64,000 nucleotides of DNA from Omphalotus guepiniiformis (GCA_028554645.1 JAQOOI010000073.1:806001-870000), one strand, 5' to 3'. Positions 10,705 through 23,746 are shown, counted from the stretch's first letter. The notes: generated by a model not told the origin, from the sequence alone. Program-made: numbers and translations.

Positions 10705-10916
10705 TGTTTTTGTCGAATCTAATCATGTTTCTAGTGCATGTTTCATGGTGCGCAGGTGTAAATTGGTCGTCGAAACCGATAGTCGTACGGTGTACAGTAC
10801 ATGTTAGTTGATCGGGGTTCTAGAGCGTACTTGTACCAATTCCAAAATTCTCCTTGCCAAGGCATTCTCCCTTTTCTACGAGACTTCATCAAGTCATTTC
10901 ACCCATGCGCTTGTCA

Positions 10917-13900
10917 TCAATTGTTCGGACTCGAAATCGCCTCCTCTGGCGACTCTGCGATGCTTCCATACCCAGTTGAGAGTGGTCGATGAAGTTCCGA
11001 CAGACTGGATATTGTCTTGTGGCGTTCGGCATACTGTAAGTACTGTAGCCGGACACAACTGTGGGTCGAAGCAGAGATGTTCTCTGCGCATCTTGAATGA
11101 CATATCAAGCTACAGTGCGTGCATTGTATACCAATTTTTGTGAGCAGATGGCACACTCTGCACGTCATTGCTAAGAGGAATGATACTAATCAGCAACAAC
11201 TGGAGGTACAGGGCCAATGAATGCTCACGTTTGCTGAAAGCAGTTTTCACGAAGACGTGTTCCAGTTGCGATTCTGACCTGGCCTTGAATTTCTTATAGT
11301 CCAGATGGTTTGCATCGGAAGGGACGTTGAATGCCTGCACGGGATACATGTTAGATGCAGAGTCAAAGAATAGTATATCCGGCCATTAACCAACCTTCTG
11401 AGATTGCTCGCGAGTGTGTTTCAACCATTCATGTTGAACAAGCATTTCGACGTTCGGTCTTCTAGTAAAGGTCTTGTTGAAACATAGTTTGAGAAAATCT
11501 TCGAGTAGCGGGTTTGTATTTGCAGGGATTGGGGGCATATCATCTTCGATGATGTGCTGCATGACAAACGTCGACTGTGGTATGTCGTCGTATGGCGGTC
11601 TTCCCGTGAGCAATTCAATCGTAGTACATGCAAGAGACCAGACGTCCGATGTCGGGAAAGCACAACTTGATTCAAGCACCTCCGGTGCAGTCCAGTTCGG
11701 TGCAGCCTCCACACGCAGCCGGCTAAATGGCAGTCCAAAATTGGATAGTTTGATATCACCAGTTGTCGTGGTCAAGATGTTTGAGGCTTTGAGGTTGCCG
11801 TGAATGACACAGTTCTGATGCAGATATTGAAGACCATCCATGATCTTCACCATATAAGTCACCACAAGTTGCTCATTGAGCTTGCTGAACGCCTTTAATG
11901 ATTGATCAAGTGATCCGTTGTGGACGTATCTATTGCGTGGTTGGTCAAATATAAGGAAGTAAGGGACAAAACCCACTCACTCTACGACAATGTCCAATGT
12001 ATCGGCATCACGCGTCACGCTCAAATACTGAACAATGTTTGGGTGTGAAAGATCCCTAAGCCGGTTGACTTCACGCCTAATAGAGTCAATTTCCGTTCCT
12101 TCTTCTGTTTTTGTTCGCTTGAGAGCAACAATAGCGCCAGTTTGAAGGTTACGAGCACGGTACACTGCGGAAGAGGAGCCATGCGCGAAACATTTATCGA
12201 GTTGCTGGAAGACAACAATGAGAATAAGTTAGGAATGGCATACGAGGGATTACTCACAAGGTGAAGCGATAAGTTTCCATTCTCAGCTATGACAAGGGTT
12301 TGGTCTACAAACGAGGATACCGACTTCGACTTCTGCTCCTGAGGTGTATCAGTTAAGCCACCTGTCGTTCTTCTGCTGGAAGTTTCAATGACACTGTGAG
12401 GTCGATCCGGTCGAGATGCAGAGTTAAGACTTGAATGAGAAGTACTCTCTAAAAGCAACGTTCTACCATACCCTTTCCAGGGTATGTAATTCTGCAAGCG
12501 ACCTGGTGTGGTTTTCTTAGAGCCAGTGCCAGAAACCAAACTCGATCGCCCATGTAGCTGCCAATCATCCTGTTCATTTGTGAGAGATGAACTTATACCA
12601 TCGTCCAGCTTCCCTTTGCCTAGCCGGACATTGAGGCTACGATCAGGATCCAAGTCCAGTGAGGTAAAAGATGTTCCAACGGTACTCGAGGTACTGGACG
12701 TAATTGCCCAGGAGTCGGTGGAGCTGATGCAGCGTGTGAGGTCTGTTTCACTGGAAAGCAGGGAGCTTGTTCTAGAAGTCGTCGCCTGAAGTGTTGGGGT
12801 AAAATTGGGAATATGCGGGTGAGCAAAGTTAATTAGAGTCACGATGGTGGACGCAACACGAGTAATGGAATCTTTGGATGCTTCAGTCATATCATTGATT
12901 GAAAAAACATCCTCGGGAGCAAGTCCAAATGACAGACATGCACTTCGGAAATTCATGAGATTCGACAGTTCGTCCTCGACATCTGGTTGCAGCACGTGTT
13001 TAGCTTGTATTTTGTTCATGAGCCTGAGTTTTGAAAATGAGTAATTTATTTGAACTACAGTGAGTAGAACCTACTGGCAGAGTATATAGCCGTCTTTTAT
13101 CGATTTGGCGAATAGCTCGCATTCACGCTCGTCGGTTGCAGTGAGAGTGTTTCCGATACTCGAATTATCTTCAACCAAGGGCCGCATTCGGGCCTCCGTC
13201 TGTTCCCATTCTTTAGTCCACGCCTCGGTCGCCCTTGTATAAGCTGGCGGATCTGCTAGCTCCATGCGGAGCATGGAAATCGCGTCTCTAACCGTGTTGT
13301 GCGGCCTGGGCAAAGCCGTGAAAGAGTTCCAGGCATCAGACGCAGGTCTTTCCAGAGTGGAGCTTCGCAGACTACTGAGGGAGAGAGAATGCCGTTGTGC
13401 GGGGTCAGGAACGCTGGACGACTCTATACCAGGACGCATGAATGGTGGCAACGCAGCTGCTTCAGAAAGCGGGGCCATTGATACGTGACGTAGACCTCCT
13501 AAAGCCAGTTGGGATTGTTGAAAATTGGAGAATGAGAATTCCTGCAAAGGCGTCTGGCCAGGGAGATTTCTCGAGACTTCTTCGTTCCGGATAAGCTGCT
13601 TTGCCCTGGGCAGCAAGCGGACCTTTCGGAGGATGCTTAAGCTGGCCTGCTTTGCTGGCACCGTTGTTTCGCCTTGGGAGGATAGGGAAAACCGCGTAAT
13701 GGTTTTTTTAGCCCGTTCAAGTGCAGAACGGAAGCTAGAAGAAGATTTACTGGAATTTCGAGAAGCAGAAGACACGTTATCCGGAAAAGTTGAAGATGGT
13801 GGCGCTAGCAGTTCATGAAGAGACGAGGTATGAGAGATATTGCTCATGACATAAAAGCCACTAGTCGCAGCTGTTCTTTCAAGTTGTTGAGACCCAGCGT

Positions 13901-14045
13901 TAGGTGTATCGCTCAGGAATATTGCATCCGATTCTTCGCTTTCAGAGACTTCCTTATCACCAGACTTTGCTTTTGGAGGGAGAGCCATTTTCTGATGGAC
14001 CTCAGTCGTCTCATTTTCAACATGTCCTAAAGATTTAGGAGGCAT
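10917..14045 (-). CDS. CH-domain / Cdc7-SepH-like pseudokinase / C1-domain protein
   Basis: Predicted exons are 14045-13075, 13023-12258, 12204-11981, 11929-11395, 11334-11229 and 11170-10917. They sum to 2,856 nt, or 951 aa, in frame throughout. Residues 1-300 are Ser-rich. About 305-400 is a Cdc24-type calponin-homology domain (CELFAKSIKDGYILCQ ... EDVFSINDM). About 585-830 is a protein kinase fold closest to SIN kinases Cdc7/Cdc15/SepH (SHPNIVQYL, IMDGLQYLH, WTAPEV, SDVWSLACTTIELL, PPIP). A Raf-spaced C1 zinc domain follows at about 858-905 (H-x12-C-x2-C-x9-C-x2-C-x4-H-x2-C). The catalytic loop reads HGNLKASN instead of HRDLKxxN, and DFG reads NFG. The Gly-rich loop is HGSSSAVY, while the VALK lysine and C-helix Glu remain. 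It is therefore predicted to be catalytically dead but perhaps nucleotide-binding. A scaffold in Cdc42 or septation signalling is an inference. Confidence 0.85.
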
Positions 14046-14183
14046 GGTCAGAACGGCCAATCCTGGCAATAATGTCGTAGTATTCACCTGAAAACATCCC
14101 TGTATCGTTGTGCGCAAGCGGCTCCAAAAACTTTGCATCTGAAACGTCAACTAAATTACACAAATGACATGTGAATCTATAAC

Positions 14184-16279
14184 CTAACAACTTACGATTC
14201 GTGGTTTGTACTGTATGGCAAGATAGCACCCTGTGAAGCAGTTCATGCGCCCCCGGTAAGACTGCCTCATCCTATAAATGACAATTTGCAGGTTATGAGA
14301 ACGAATATACACAGAACGTGAAATTTCATCCTCTTTCAGCACTGAACACCACTCGTCATCATGAGTTATTGCCACACTTGTATTCTTCTACATGATTCAA
14401 GATACTCAAGATAATGCGTTCGGAATAGAAGGCAAATTTACTCACTGTAGACAACAAATAATGATTGATGATGTCGGATGGATGAAACAACTTGCAAGAA
14501 GGAATGAGACGTGATCACATACTATCAAAGAAAAATTTGCTGCACCTGTCGTCTTTCCGGAAATTGTTCCAAGTGAACTTGCTGTGGGGGCCGCTCTTCA
14601 CAATCTTGAACACCTCCAGCACGAGATCCAGACACTCCTGATGCGCCTGCACCTGAACCCGAAAAATGACCCGAATCCAACCCGAATGGAATATGCCCTC
14701 CGCCCGAGAAGAAAGAATCCGGCGAAGAGTCCAGCACTGAAGACAACACAGCACCACCCGCCCCTCTGTTCTCTGAATCTGCATCAATTGCGATCTTGTA
14801 CCCACGCACAAAGACGCATTGGTTCGGAACGTTTTTCATGTGGCGTTCCTCATAATGTGGTCCTGTCCGAACAGCTGCTGAACATCCCTCCTTCCATATA
14901 TACTGTAAAGACTCCGCTCCTTCGAATTCACCTTTGACCGTTAGGAGCTCCAAAGATATCGTCCCTTCTGCGGAAGCATCAGAGAACGACGCCAGTGCCC
15001 AGCAGGTACACTTGTCACAGCCGGTAATGAGATACAATGCATCATTTTGGATCTCCCATCCACGCTGACCATTAGCGTACTCATACCACTGGACCGCGTT
15101 GTCGATTGCGTATTGACGAAGCTTGGCCAGATTTCGGGCATTTATTCGTCGAGCGCCTTCAGGAAGGACAAGTATCGCACCCTCGGACCTGGAAGTGGTG
15201 AATGATATTTCTGAATGAATATTAGGTATACCCCTAGTATTGAGATTGTAATGATCAGGACCGAGAAAACCAATCCATGATACCAGTGGCTTACGTGCTT
15301 AAAGTCACCGCCTTCCTGATATGGGAGCTAGCGATATGATCATCCTTATGGAATCTTGAAAATTGTTGCAAAATATTAAGGTCGCAAAGAGGAAAAGGTG
15401 TGAAACCTGATGGTACCCCATCGCAATTTACAGGGCTGTTCGCATCGTGGCAGACATTGAATAGGTATTCAAACCCTCCATCATCATTCACGACGCCGAC
15501 ATCACCAACTTGAACTCCCTTTGAGGTATACTCCGAAGCAAGCCCTTCGTACGGTTCAGGTATCCATAGCGGATACCCATGTCGTTTCGGAAGTAAGAGT
15601 CTCGCGTATATTTCGCTGTCTGTACCCGTTACGAGTGTCGTCTGATTTTGATGGTCAATGACAGGCTGTTCTCCTGCTCCAACATGGTGATGATGTTCAT
15701 AGCTGGAATGTGATTGAGATGCGGATCCAAAATTGATGGTGAAGTTGCCACCATGCACAGCAAATCGTTGAGCACTCCCAAAAATTCTGACGCAGTATAT
15801 TGGGGTGAGAACGACTAGGCAAAATCACTGATAACTCACCCTACGGATGGACTCTCCGTGGGAGGGCCAGTCTGTGCAGGTGTTACGGACTGCTCAGGCA
15901 GGGGAGCTAGAGCATCATTCAGTGGAACAGGAGAGGATGGCGAAGTAGAGGGCAATGGTTGATGTTCCGGAACAGTACAGAGTGTAGAATGGTTGGTCAA
16001 TACAGCATTTCGTGTCTGTATGGGTGCGGCTTGGGGTTCCAATTCCAGCGCAGGACTTGCTGTAGCGTCGGGATCAGAAGGGGAAGAAGAATGCAACACC
16101 GGGACTAGATCTTCGTTCCCATTCGAGTCTTTGGACTGAGAACAAGAAATATCCGATGCGTCGTCGACAAGATAAGAGGGCGGTAACGCTGCATCTAGCT
16201 CAGAGCCCGACTCGGAGACGTTTGTCTTCTTGATACCCTTCTTCCACTTTCTCTTGACGAAGATAAATAGACTTTCCAT
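14184..16279 (-). CDS. Agaric-specific protein with PKRHGYPLWIPEP and ITHDDEW motifs
   Basis: The first exon is 16279-15840 (MESLFIFVKRKWKKG..., acidic and Ser/Pro-rich). A clean intron 15787-15839 (GTGAGT...GTCAG) leads to IFGSAQRFAVHGGNFTINFG. Downstream blocks at about 15300-15786, 14830-15200, 14450-14480 and 14184-14400 carry LLLPKRHGYPLWIPEP, VQVGDVGVVNDDGGFEYLFN, LITGCDKCTCWALASF, LFHPSDIINHYLLST and VAITHDDEWCSVL. This order matches a large, uncharacterised protein family I recognise from mushroom genomes, so the gene looks intact although internal splice sites after 15300 were not all fixed. The function is unknown. It is transcribed in the same direction as the pseudokinase gene, ending about 140 nt before that gene's start codon. 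Confidence 0.7.
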
Positions 16280-17361
16280 GGTATTTGGAAGCTCAAACGC
16301 CCATTTCTAGTAGAGTACAACGGCTGAGGAAAGTCGAAGAAGCTGGGCAAGAACGATAGGCGCCACACTGCCTTTCAACTCTGTTGTAACAGAGAGGCGC
16401 TAAAACTGAATGATGTCGATATGCGGCACATTTGATATGGGCACATGGAGAGGCCCAGCTTGTTGATCTAAATCGTCTAGTCGAGAGTATGGAAGGAATG
16501 CATGTATGCCTCCGAGCCTTGAAGCTTGAGCTTGGGGCCTGGCAGAGTAGTAGATCGTGGGAAACGAAAGAGTACGCTACCGCAACGCGTCTGAAATTTG
16601 AATCTCCCGCGTTCTAGATATAGGTTGCAGACTTACAGTCAGAATTCACTGGAAAGTCATATCCTGAGGGCTGTAGAGGGAGATTCCAAGGAAAGAGAAT
16701 TGATATCACCGAGTTTTCGAAGTAGAAGAAATTGTTAAAAGGGATAACTTAGAGCCAAGATCTAGAGTCGCAGCAGCAGAAGGAAACATTTTGCACTGGC
16801 AGTTATTTAAAACTCACTGCAATGTCATTCCAGATCATCATAAAGAAATTCATACCATAAGAAACCAAATATCTGAACATATAATCAAAAAAGAATCAGA
16901 ACAAAATACATTGGTGTCCGACCAGTCAGAAACAGCCTTTTTTCCGATACCATTCCATTCCATTACATTCATAAAAAAGAAAACCATTATATATCAAAGC
17001 AGATAGATGTGTGTGCGAGGTGGTGGTGAGGCGAGCAACTGGGAACGGGAACGGAAGCAACAACAACTTGGACACAAAGGGAGGACGAGGAGGAACAAAC
17101 GAGCAAAACGGAACACAACATGGCCTAATAAAAAAGAAACTCTGTAGCGGTCACCGAGCCTTCGAAGTCGAATAAAAATTGGGTTATGAGTTAAAACGAA
17201 TAACTTAGAGCAAAGAAGCTCAAACACAGACTGACTAGAGGGCAGGCAGGAACCGATCATCCCATCCGCCTCCTAATCATCCGTTCCTTCCTCGAAAGCT
17301 CACTCACATGGAAACCACCACATGAATCCACCTACTACACCCCCATCCCATCCCATCCCAA
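16280..17361. other. Intergenic region without a recognised gene
   Basis: About 1.1 kb lies between the start of the unknown agaric gene and the 3' end of the surface-protein gene. It contains only short, inconsistent open frames. The stretch 16790-17000 is A/T-rich with no coding character. It presumably holds the promoter of the gene at 14184-16279. Confidence 0.6.
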
Positions 17362-17442
17362 CCCCATCCCACTCCAACCCCACCTCCACCCCATCCCACT
17401 CCAACCCCACCTCCACCCCATCCCACTCCAACCCCACCTCCA
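17362..17442. repeat. Minisatellite, 27-bp unit x3
   Basis: Three adjoining identical copies of a C-rich 27-bp unit (CCCCATCCCACTCCAACCCC followed by ACCTCCA). Shorter degenerate CCCATCCCA repeats lie on both sides (17341-17361 and up to about 17460). It sits just downstream of the stop codon of the gene at 17465-20101, in its probable 3' UTR. Confidence 0.93.
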
Positions 17443-17464
17443 CCCCACCCATCCCACCCCTCTT

Positions 17465-20101
17465 TCAATCCTGCGCCAACGGCATATCAGGAATCAACAA
17501 ATGCATCTGCTTCCCCCCACTCTGTCCAATAACAACCCCATACCCACTCAAATCACCCTCCATATTCCTCAAACTAGCCAACGAATGTGCAGAATCTTTA
17601 TGTTCCAAAACATGTGAGTGTACACCCGTATGGGTCGGAAGTTGTTGTGAAGTTGAAGATAAGTTCTGCACGGATGAGGAGGCGGAGGCAGAGGCAGAGG
17701 CGGAGGCGGAGTAAGTGGGGGCAGGACGACGTGTGGGTCCGGGCCTAGAGGAGGAGGATTTCGGCGTTTGCATCGACGTAGGATCTTGTGTCGAAGTGGG
17801 TGAAGCCCCCTCCTGTCCTTCAAGATCATAAGAAGGTACAGGTTTCCTAGGCGTACGCCTCGTCGTCGTCGAACCCTGCTGACTCGACTTACGCCCCTCC
17901 GCAGCAATACCAAGCGGAGACACATTCCTCAACGCAAGCACATCCGGTGACGAAGCTCGTCTAGCATGGGACGTATCATACGTTGACGACAATTCCGGTA
18001 AAGGTGAAGACGAAGACAACGAAATCGAGTCATGGCCCGGCGTCACTGGAACGTCCGGTGCTTCAGAAGAACCATACATACGCACAGCAGAATGATGTGA
18101 AGTGGGCGAAGGAAGTTCCGATTTAGCTCTTGCTCGCCTTGCACTCGTTGCATCACTTGAACCCTCGGGCGAAGAAACCAGACTCAACTGGGACGGACCA
18201 TGGCCAACCACATCAGAAGGCGAGGAATGACCCGCAACACCAACAGCAGAGCTGGGTATGCTTCCTGTGCGCAAAGAAGAACCAGAGTTTCTGGAGTACG
18301 TGCGTGAGTTCGCCCTTGAGGTGGGAACAGACGGAGGAGGTGTAGCGAAAGGAGAAGGTTCATATCCAATCGGTATAAATCCCATGCCTGAAGAATCGTT
18401 CATTGAATTACTGCTAGATGGATAAGATCCATACGGGTAATCCTCCTCTGGAGTCTGAGGCGTAAGCGGTGAAGACGCATGTCCAACATCAGAAAACGGC
18501 GATCGTTGATATGGTCCAGCGTCACCCGTTGCGGGAGAATGAGCTGAGCTAGAAGTAGGCGACAACGTGCGCAAAGGAACACTCTTTTCTTCATAAGGAG
18601 AATACACGTAATCATCGTCTTCGCTGGGACGTGTAGGGTCCACAGTGGCACTATAATGGTGTCCAAGCCAACCATAAGACTGTGATTGAGAATGGTCATT
18701 TCCAGATGAAGTCGGAGAGAAGGAGGAATCGCTTGGTGATATCGACATCATTCCCTTCATCGACTCTGATCCTGCGGAAGCACGACTATCCGGTTGTGAA
18801 CGCCTCGTTCGACGTGTTTTTTTCGATGTCGAACCGGTAGTGTACGCAGACGGAGGGGCTTTGGTGGAATTATCATTTGGATTCTTAGCCAACCCAAGGG
18901 CAGCAAGCCCCATACCACCCAAACCTAAAATGTTTGATCGTTGCGAGCGGGCATTGGCAACCGTGTTTGCTGCTGTTGCTGAATCTATACCAGAAGGCGC
19001 AGACTTCGAATCAGCCACGAAACTTGATTGAGACGCCGGGACATTCGCAGAGTCGAATGAGCCCAATGCGCCCCACTTGCCCATGCCTCCAGGTCTCGCC
19101 CCAGCTTCCGCTGCACCTGAGGGACCAAAGCCAGGGCCTGAACCTCCATTGCCTCTTACTCGGCTCCGTTTAGCAGCACGATGTATGAAGAGGTATGCGC
19201 ACAACACGACCGCAATGACAACGAAACCACCTACAACGGCTCCTGCGATAGCGCCCTTGTTTACTGAACCCGAGCTAGCGAGGGACCCGCTCGTAGGTAG
19301 AGCTTGACCTCCAGTGCTTGTTTGTCCAGTGGCAGTGACAGACGTAGAACCTTGTGAGCTCGTTTGAGTCGGGGAGCCACCAGGATTCGTAGCGAGGCAC
19401 GATACATCACTTCCATTCCTCACGAAGAACGACTCAGAATGCGCGAAAAAGCTAACCCAAACACCGCCCACGCCACCCACAACATCACCAGCATCAGTAG
19501 CGTTGACGCCAACTTCATACCACCCCTGGGGAACGTCGGCTTGTTGCCAAGTAAATGAAGACTGCGCAGAAGGGTCTAAATCAGTGGACAAGGTTTCGAT
19601 CAAGTATGTCATGACCGAAGTAGTGCCAGAGCTAGATATGATGGTCGTATGACCACCCGTCTCGATCGACTCGGACACTGCCCGTGCGGTGAGTATACCC
19701 GATCTATCAGTCAGGGAATTTGTGCCCGAGTACGATGACGATGAAGAGCTCGTGGCAGGAGGGTCGGGTTGGGGGACATTGACGTTGGTGACATATAATG
19801 TAAGGCCCTTCGGTGGGGTAGGACCACCAAATGTCCATGAAAAAGTGAGTGACTGGGAACAGGTGGTGATGTCCAACGTAGGAGGGGAGTTGAAGATGAA
19901 GATGGGTGTTTGCGTTGGGGTACCAGAGCTGGTTGTTGACGGCAACGACGAAAATGAGAGGGAGGGCAACGGGAGGCTGACTGAACATAGAAGGTTAGAT
20001 TGACCACTTCGCGTAGATGGTTACAACTAGTCACCCTCTTGTCCCAAAACATCATACACCGCCTGTAGCAACACAAATGCGAACAGAGATATCTTGGCCA
20101 T
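17465..20101 (-). CDS. Single-pass, Ser/Thr-rich cell-surface protein
   Basis: Exon 1 is 20101-20035 and exon 2 is 19980-17465, with intron 19981-20034 (GTGACT...TTCAG), giving 860 aa in frame. Exon 1 encodes a signal peptide (MAKISLFAFVLLQAVYDVLG). An ectodomain of about 200 residues (FSWTFGGP..., WQQADVPQGWYEVGVNATDAG...) follows, with few cysteines and some N-glycosylation sites. A Ser/Thr/Gly stalk then leads to one transmembrane helix at about 265-288 (GAIAGAVVGGFVVIAVVLCA). The basic RAAKRSRVRG segment begins a cytoplasmic tail of about 570 residues that is Ser/Pro-rich and low-complexity. The layout (secreted domain, mucin-like stalk, one TM, long disordered tail) resembles fungal wall sensors, but I cannot name a family. 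A decayed copy lies at 36640-37500 on the other strand. Confidence 0.85.
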
Positions 20102-22059
20102 ATTCAAAGAATTTTCTGGATCCTGGTGGACGAGAGAAGGAGCCCTTCGACGAAGCCCTTGCTTAGCGTCGTTCTCGCTTGCGGAAGTGAAGCGTGGTAA
20201 GCACCAAAGGTACGAAGGACCAAAACCGTTCCTGTGCAGTCTTCTTGCGTAAGCGGCGTGAAATACGGTCGGGACTCGGTCAGCAACTGGAGATCAAAGA
20301 AAGCCCGGATAAAGCTCACCGTGACCAGCTAATATAGTGAACCGTAAACTTTATTTGCCCTGGGCCAATCGTCCACTGCCACAGCCCACAATGGTTGAAT
20401 ACAAAGAAGCCCTATTGTGAGGGCCCGTCAGCACAAAACAAAAAAACTCGTCGCAGGCCTTATATACTTACCACATGCATCAAATCATATGAGCGTTACA
20501 TCAGATCCGAGACCAACCCGAGAGGGCAGATGACGATAACAAACCACGGTTCAAAGAACTCCTGTCGTGCCAAAAATTCGGAGTATAAGCACCATACTCG
20601 AATCTGAAAAAGCGAAAACATTCACATTTCCATCGCTATGCCACGGTTGCAGACTTACCAAGAGAAAACAATGAATATACTGGCAACGGCTGGGAAATCA
20701 CTTTCGTCTCAATACATTCGGGAACATCCAGGACTGGCTCTAAAAATTCAATCGCCCAGATATACGGATGACAACTCGAGGTGTTGGCCAACCCTTCGGG
20801 TGCACTTTGAATGTTGAAGCTGAAGATGAATGGACCTCAATGCACTGTGTATACCAGATCGGAGAGATGCAGGTTCGGCGCCTATAAGCCTTACCTAAAC
20901 GCGCGCTTGTGGCCCCTCGCTGCTTTGCGGCCGGAAACCTCCGGAAACTCAAAAACTTTGATTATACAGTATACATTCCAACTTTCCTGACCATCCTACA
21001 GTCTATGCGGTGATACGAGCACATAGTTAACCTGCGAAGGCTTCCCTGTCTACGCTGCAATGTCCCAGCAATAAGGGCTTCAAAGTCGTCTATCGGGGCA
21101 TCTTCTTCGCAATGAGCTATACCCCCGACGGTGTGGAGTACCTATTTCCATTTCCTCTCGTCATTTCGTGAGACGCCGTTGGGTAAGTTAAAGAAGCTGC
21201 AAAACGATTCGTGCACCCAATAATGTACTGAAAGCAATATTTTTAGATGCCAAATACAACTTCCTGAGCTCTGCGTCATGAACGGATGCAGACTATACGA
21301 GAAGAATGTTTCGCTGAGTTGAAGGCTTGAAGTGAAACGTGATATCGCGAGATTGAAGGGTCAGAGCATGGTAAGTCAACATACCGGTTCGAAGATGCGT
21401 TTAGTGATGTTCAGGCCCACACACCTTCAAGACCTCGGACAAGATGCCTCAGATGAAATTGGAAGGTTTTGAACACTCCGAAGGGATAGAAACACACTGG
21501 TGAAGAGTGATGAGGTCGTGACAGCTCAAGTATGTGTCGGGCCTATTGTACTCATCGATCTCTGACCTTGTGGCTATCAAATCAGGACGATATCGATTCA
21601 AGATTGTCCCTAACAAGAGCTCTGAGTCGCATTCTCCTCATACATACTCGAAAAGAAGATATACAGCAAGTACTTCCGACTTACTTACTTATTTACACTG
21701 CTCTCCGAAGACTTGTGAGTTACACTCCAAATCATTGAGGTATATGCCCATTCTCATCAGACTACCTTCCCAGATTCTTTACAGAACCCAACGTCGTGGA
21801 CTCTCCAGACAAATAACTGTTATAGATGGTCACATTTCGTCGGGTCTTGTGAGGCGTTGAAAACCGACTCTCGTTACGACGAATGGCAGGAACAAAGTTT
21901 TTTGGTCTCAGCGGAATTCTTCATTCAACGGTTAACAAATGAACAGCTCCTACACACCTCTTCCAACATCGAACTACGCGCCCACTGTGCTTCTGCTGTC
22001 TATTTCGCTTTCAGTGCCAGCTAGTCCGGGTCCGAGGTCGATGTTTCGCACTGTCTAGA
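20102..22059. other. Gene-poor region
   Basis: No complete gene is recognisable in about 2 kb. The first part presumably contains the promoter of the surface-protein gene. At 21820-22010 a plus-strand open stretch (WSHFVGSCEALKTDSRYDEW ...) leads into the CHAT relic and may be its decayed N-terminal portion. The rest has only short shadow frames. Confidence 0.55.
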
Positions 22060-22578
22060 TCAATTACAGCACGCTTCTTCTGTGTCCAAGGCTCCGCAGT
22101 CTGTAGTGGACTCTCACCAGGTGGATTTGCAATTATTGAAGGAGTGCATTCTCGAAAAAATCTATGATGTGGTTCACCGAATTCTTTGCCGACTCGGAAG
22201 ATCATGTTGGATGGAAGATTTGGAGATAAGCCCTTGCCCTTGTTTCGTCTGCAGACCCTAATGCACTAGGAGAAGTTTACTCTGTAAAATTCGAGTATTC
22301 CGTTGACGTTGCGGATCTGGACATCTTCGTCTCACTCTCACCCGATTCTGTCAGTGAAGTGACACCCAAAAATATCTCGCTCCATTGTAGCGATTGGCAT
22401 CTCTAATGCTCACTCGGAGCAGATTCGAAGAAGCGGTTGACCTCGTGGATTTCGCACATCTGCGGGAGACAATGACGCCCCGGACGAAGCTCTCTCCCTT
22501 GTGGGTACATCCTTTTTTGCTGGTGCAAAGCGCATGATTGCATCGTTGTGGTTTATCATCGATGAAGAAGGACCTGTG

Positions 22579-23746
22579 TAGGGTCTGGCGAAAAATTGGT
22601 TATTTGCTCACACGATTTATTCACATTGTTATTAACACGTTAATAACTTGTTACTAACTCGAGGGTCTTCCAAGGCCTGTTAGAAATTGTGAAAAATTCA
22701 GCTTTTATATTGCGCTCTGAGGCGAAATTTGAGTGATTTTTGACTTTCTTCATTGACATGCCATGACCAAAAGTTGGAAAAACGCTCACGGCCACAGGTA
22801 AGGCTCCAACCGTACCATATATGTATAGGGTCCGGAGTGTAAATATACAGATACAGTTTGTATACCATCTATAAACTGTTTTAAATGTATAATATACACT
22901 AATCACGTTATCAGATTTAAAAAACAATTTCCCTGGACTCTCAACAGTTCATTTACAGTGTGAAGGCACTCAGGGTGTGTATCTGCCCCACATACTGTAT
23001 ACCCAGTGAATGAGTAGCTTGCTGTGACTCTGAGAGGAGGCGAACCCTCCGCACCCGGGCTGCCGGCATACATTGTCCGGGGGAGGTTCTTCAAGCGGAG
23101 TTGGAAAGGTATTCTTTCCTCTCGGTAGAAGGTGGCAAGCTTGAGTGCCGAAGATGTAGCCCCAAAACTTGTCGCTCTTAGGCAATTTTGGTTACAAATA
23201 AGTGATTTTTAGGTGTAAACTTAGCCAGAAATTACTCATGGGCCGGTCATTTGTATATACTGTATACGCTGTATAAATACTGTATATTTAAATTCACCCT
23301 CAGAGCCTAGACATATACGCTTACACATACGGTATTAACCGTATATAGACAGTATACTATACAGTACGGTTGGAGCCTTAGCCACAGGGCAGTCCTCCCA
23401 AGGCATTTCTAGCGAGCACAGTTACCTGAAAAGATCTGCCATCATGTAAAATCTGCTACCACTTATGACTTTTTGACTGATAAATCACCATTGACAGAGA
23501 GCTTATTGCACTGAAGTACTGACAACTGGCCTACTACTTGGCTGAGATTGCCTAAAGCACCATTTCTAACTAATTGTCACACACATTTTATTTCTCACAT
23601 GTTAGAAATTGTATTTTTCACTTGTTATTATCATTTTTCACAAGATTTGTGAGCAAATGTTAATAACTAGCGTGAACAATGCTCCTGGGAGGGCTCATGT
23701 TAATAACATGTTAGTAACTCGGGGTTTATTTGCTCACCAAACCCTA
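22579..23746. mobile_element. hAT-like non-autonomous element (outer), 1,168 bp
   Basis: The ends read TAGGGTCTGGCGA and, reverse-complemented, TAGGGTTTGGTGA (11 of 13 identical). Subterminal blocks also match between the ends, such as TTATTTGCTCAC and GTTATTAAC runs. The flanks 22571-22578 and 23747-23754 are the same 8 bp, GACCTGTG. An 8-bp duplication with TAGGG-type termini fits the hAT superfamily. The related CHAT relic at about 30.39 kb has a single GACCTGTG at this position, an empty site that confirms the insertion. No transposase ORF is present. It contains a second element at 22799-23380. Confidence 0.88.
22799..23380. mobile_element. Nested MITE (582 bp) with 17-bp perfect TIRs
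   Basis: The terminal inverted repeats TAAGGCTCCAACCGTAC (22799-22815) and its exact complement (23364-23380) enclose an A/T-rich body without a gene. The flanks 22791-22798 and 23381-23388 are both GCCACAGG, an 8-bp target duplication. The insertion lies inside the outer hAT-like element, so it is the younger event. Imperfect inverted similarity continues for roughly 100 bp inside the TIRs. The 8-bp duplication again suggests hAT-type mobilisation. Confidence 0.9.

Noticed and set aside
12508..13818. Plus-strand open frames within the pseudokinase gene
   Set aside because: They are antisense to the Ser-rich linker of a well-supported six-exon gene and have no motifs.
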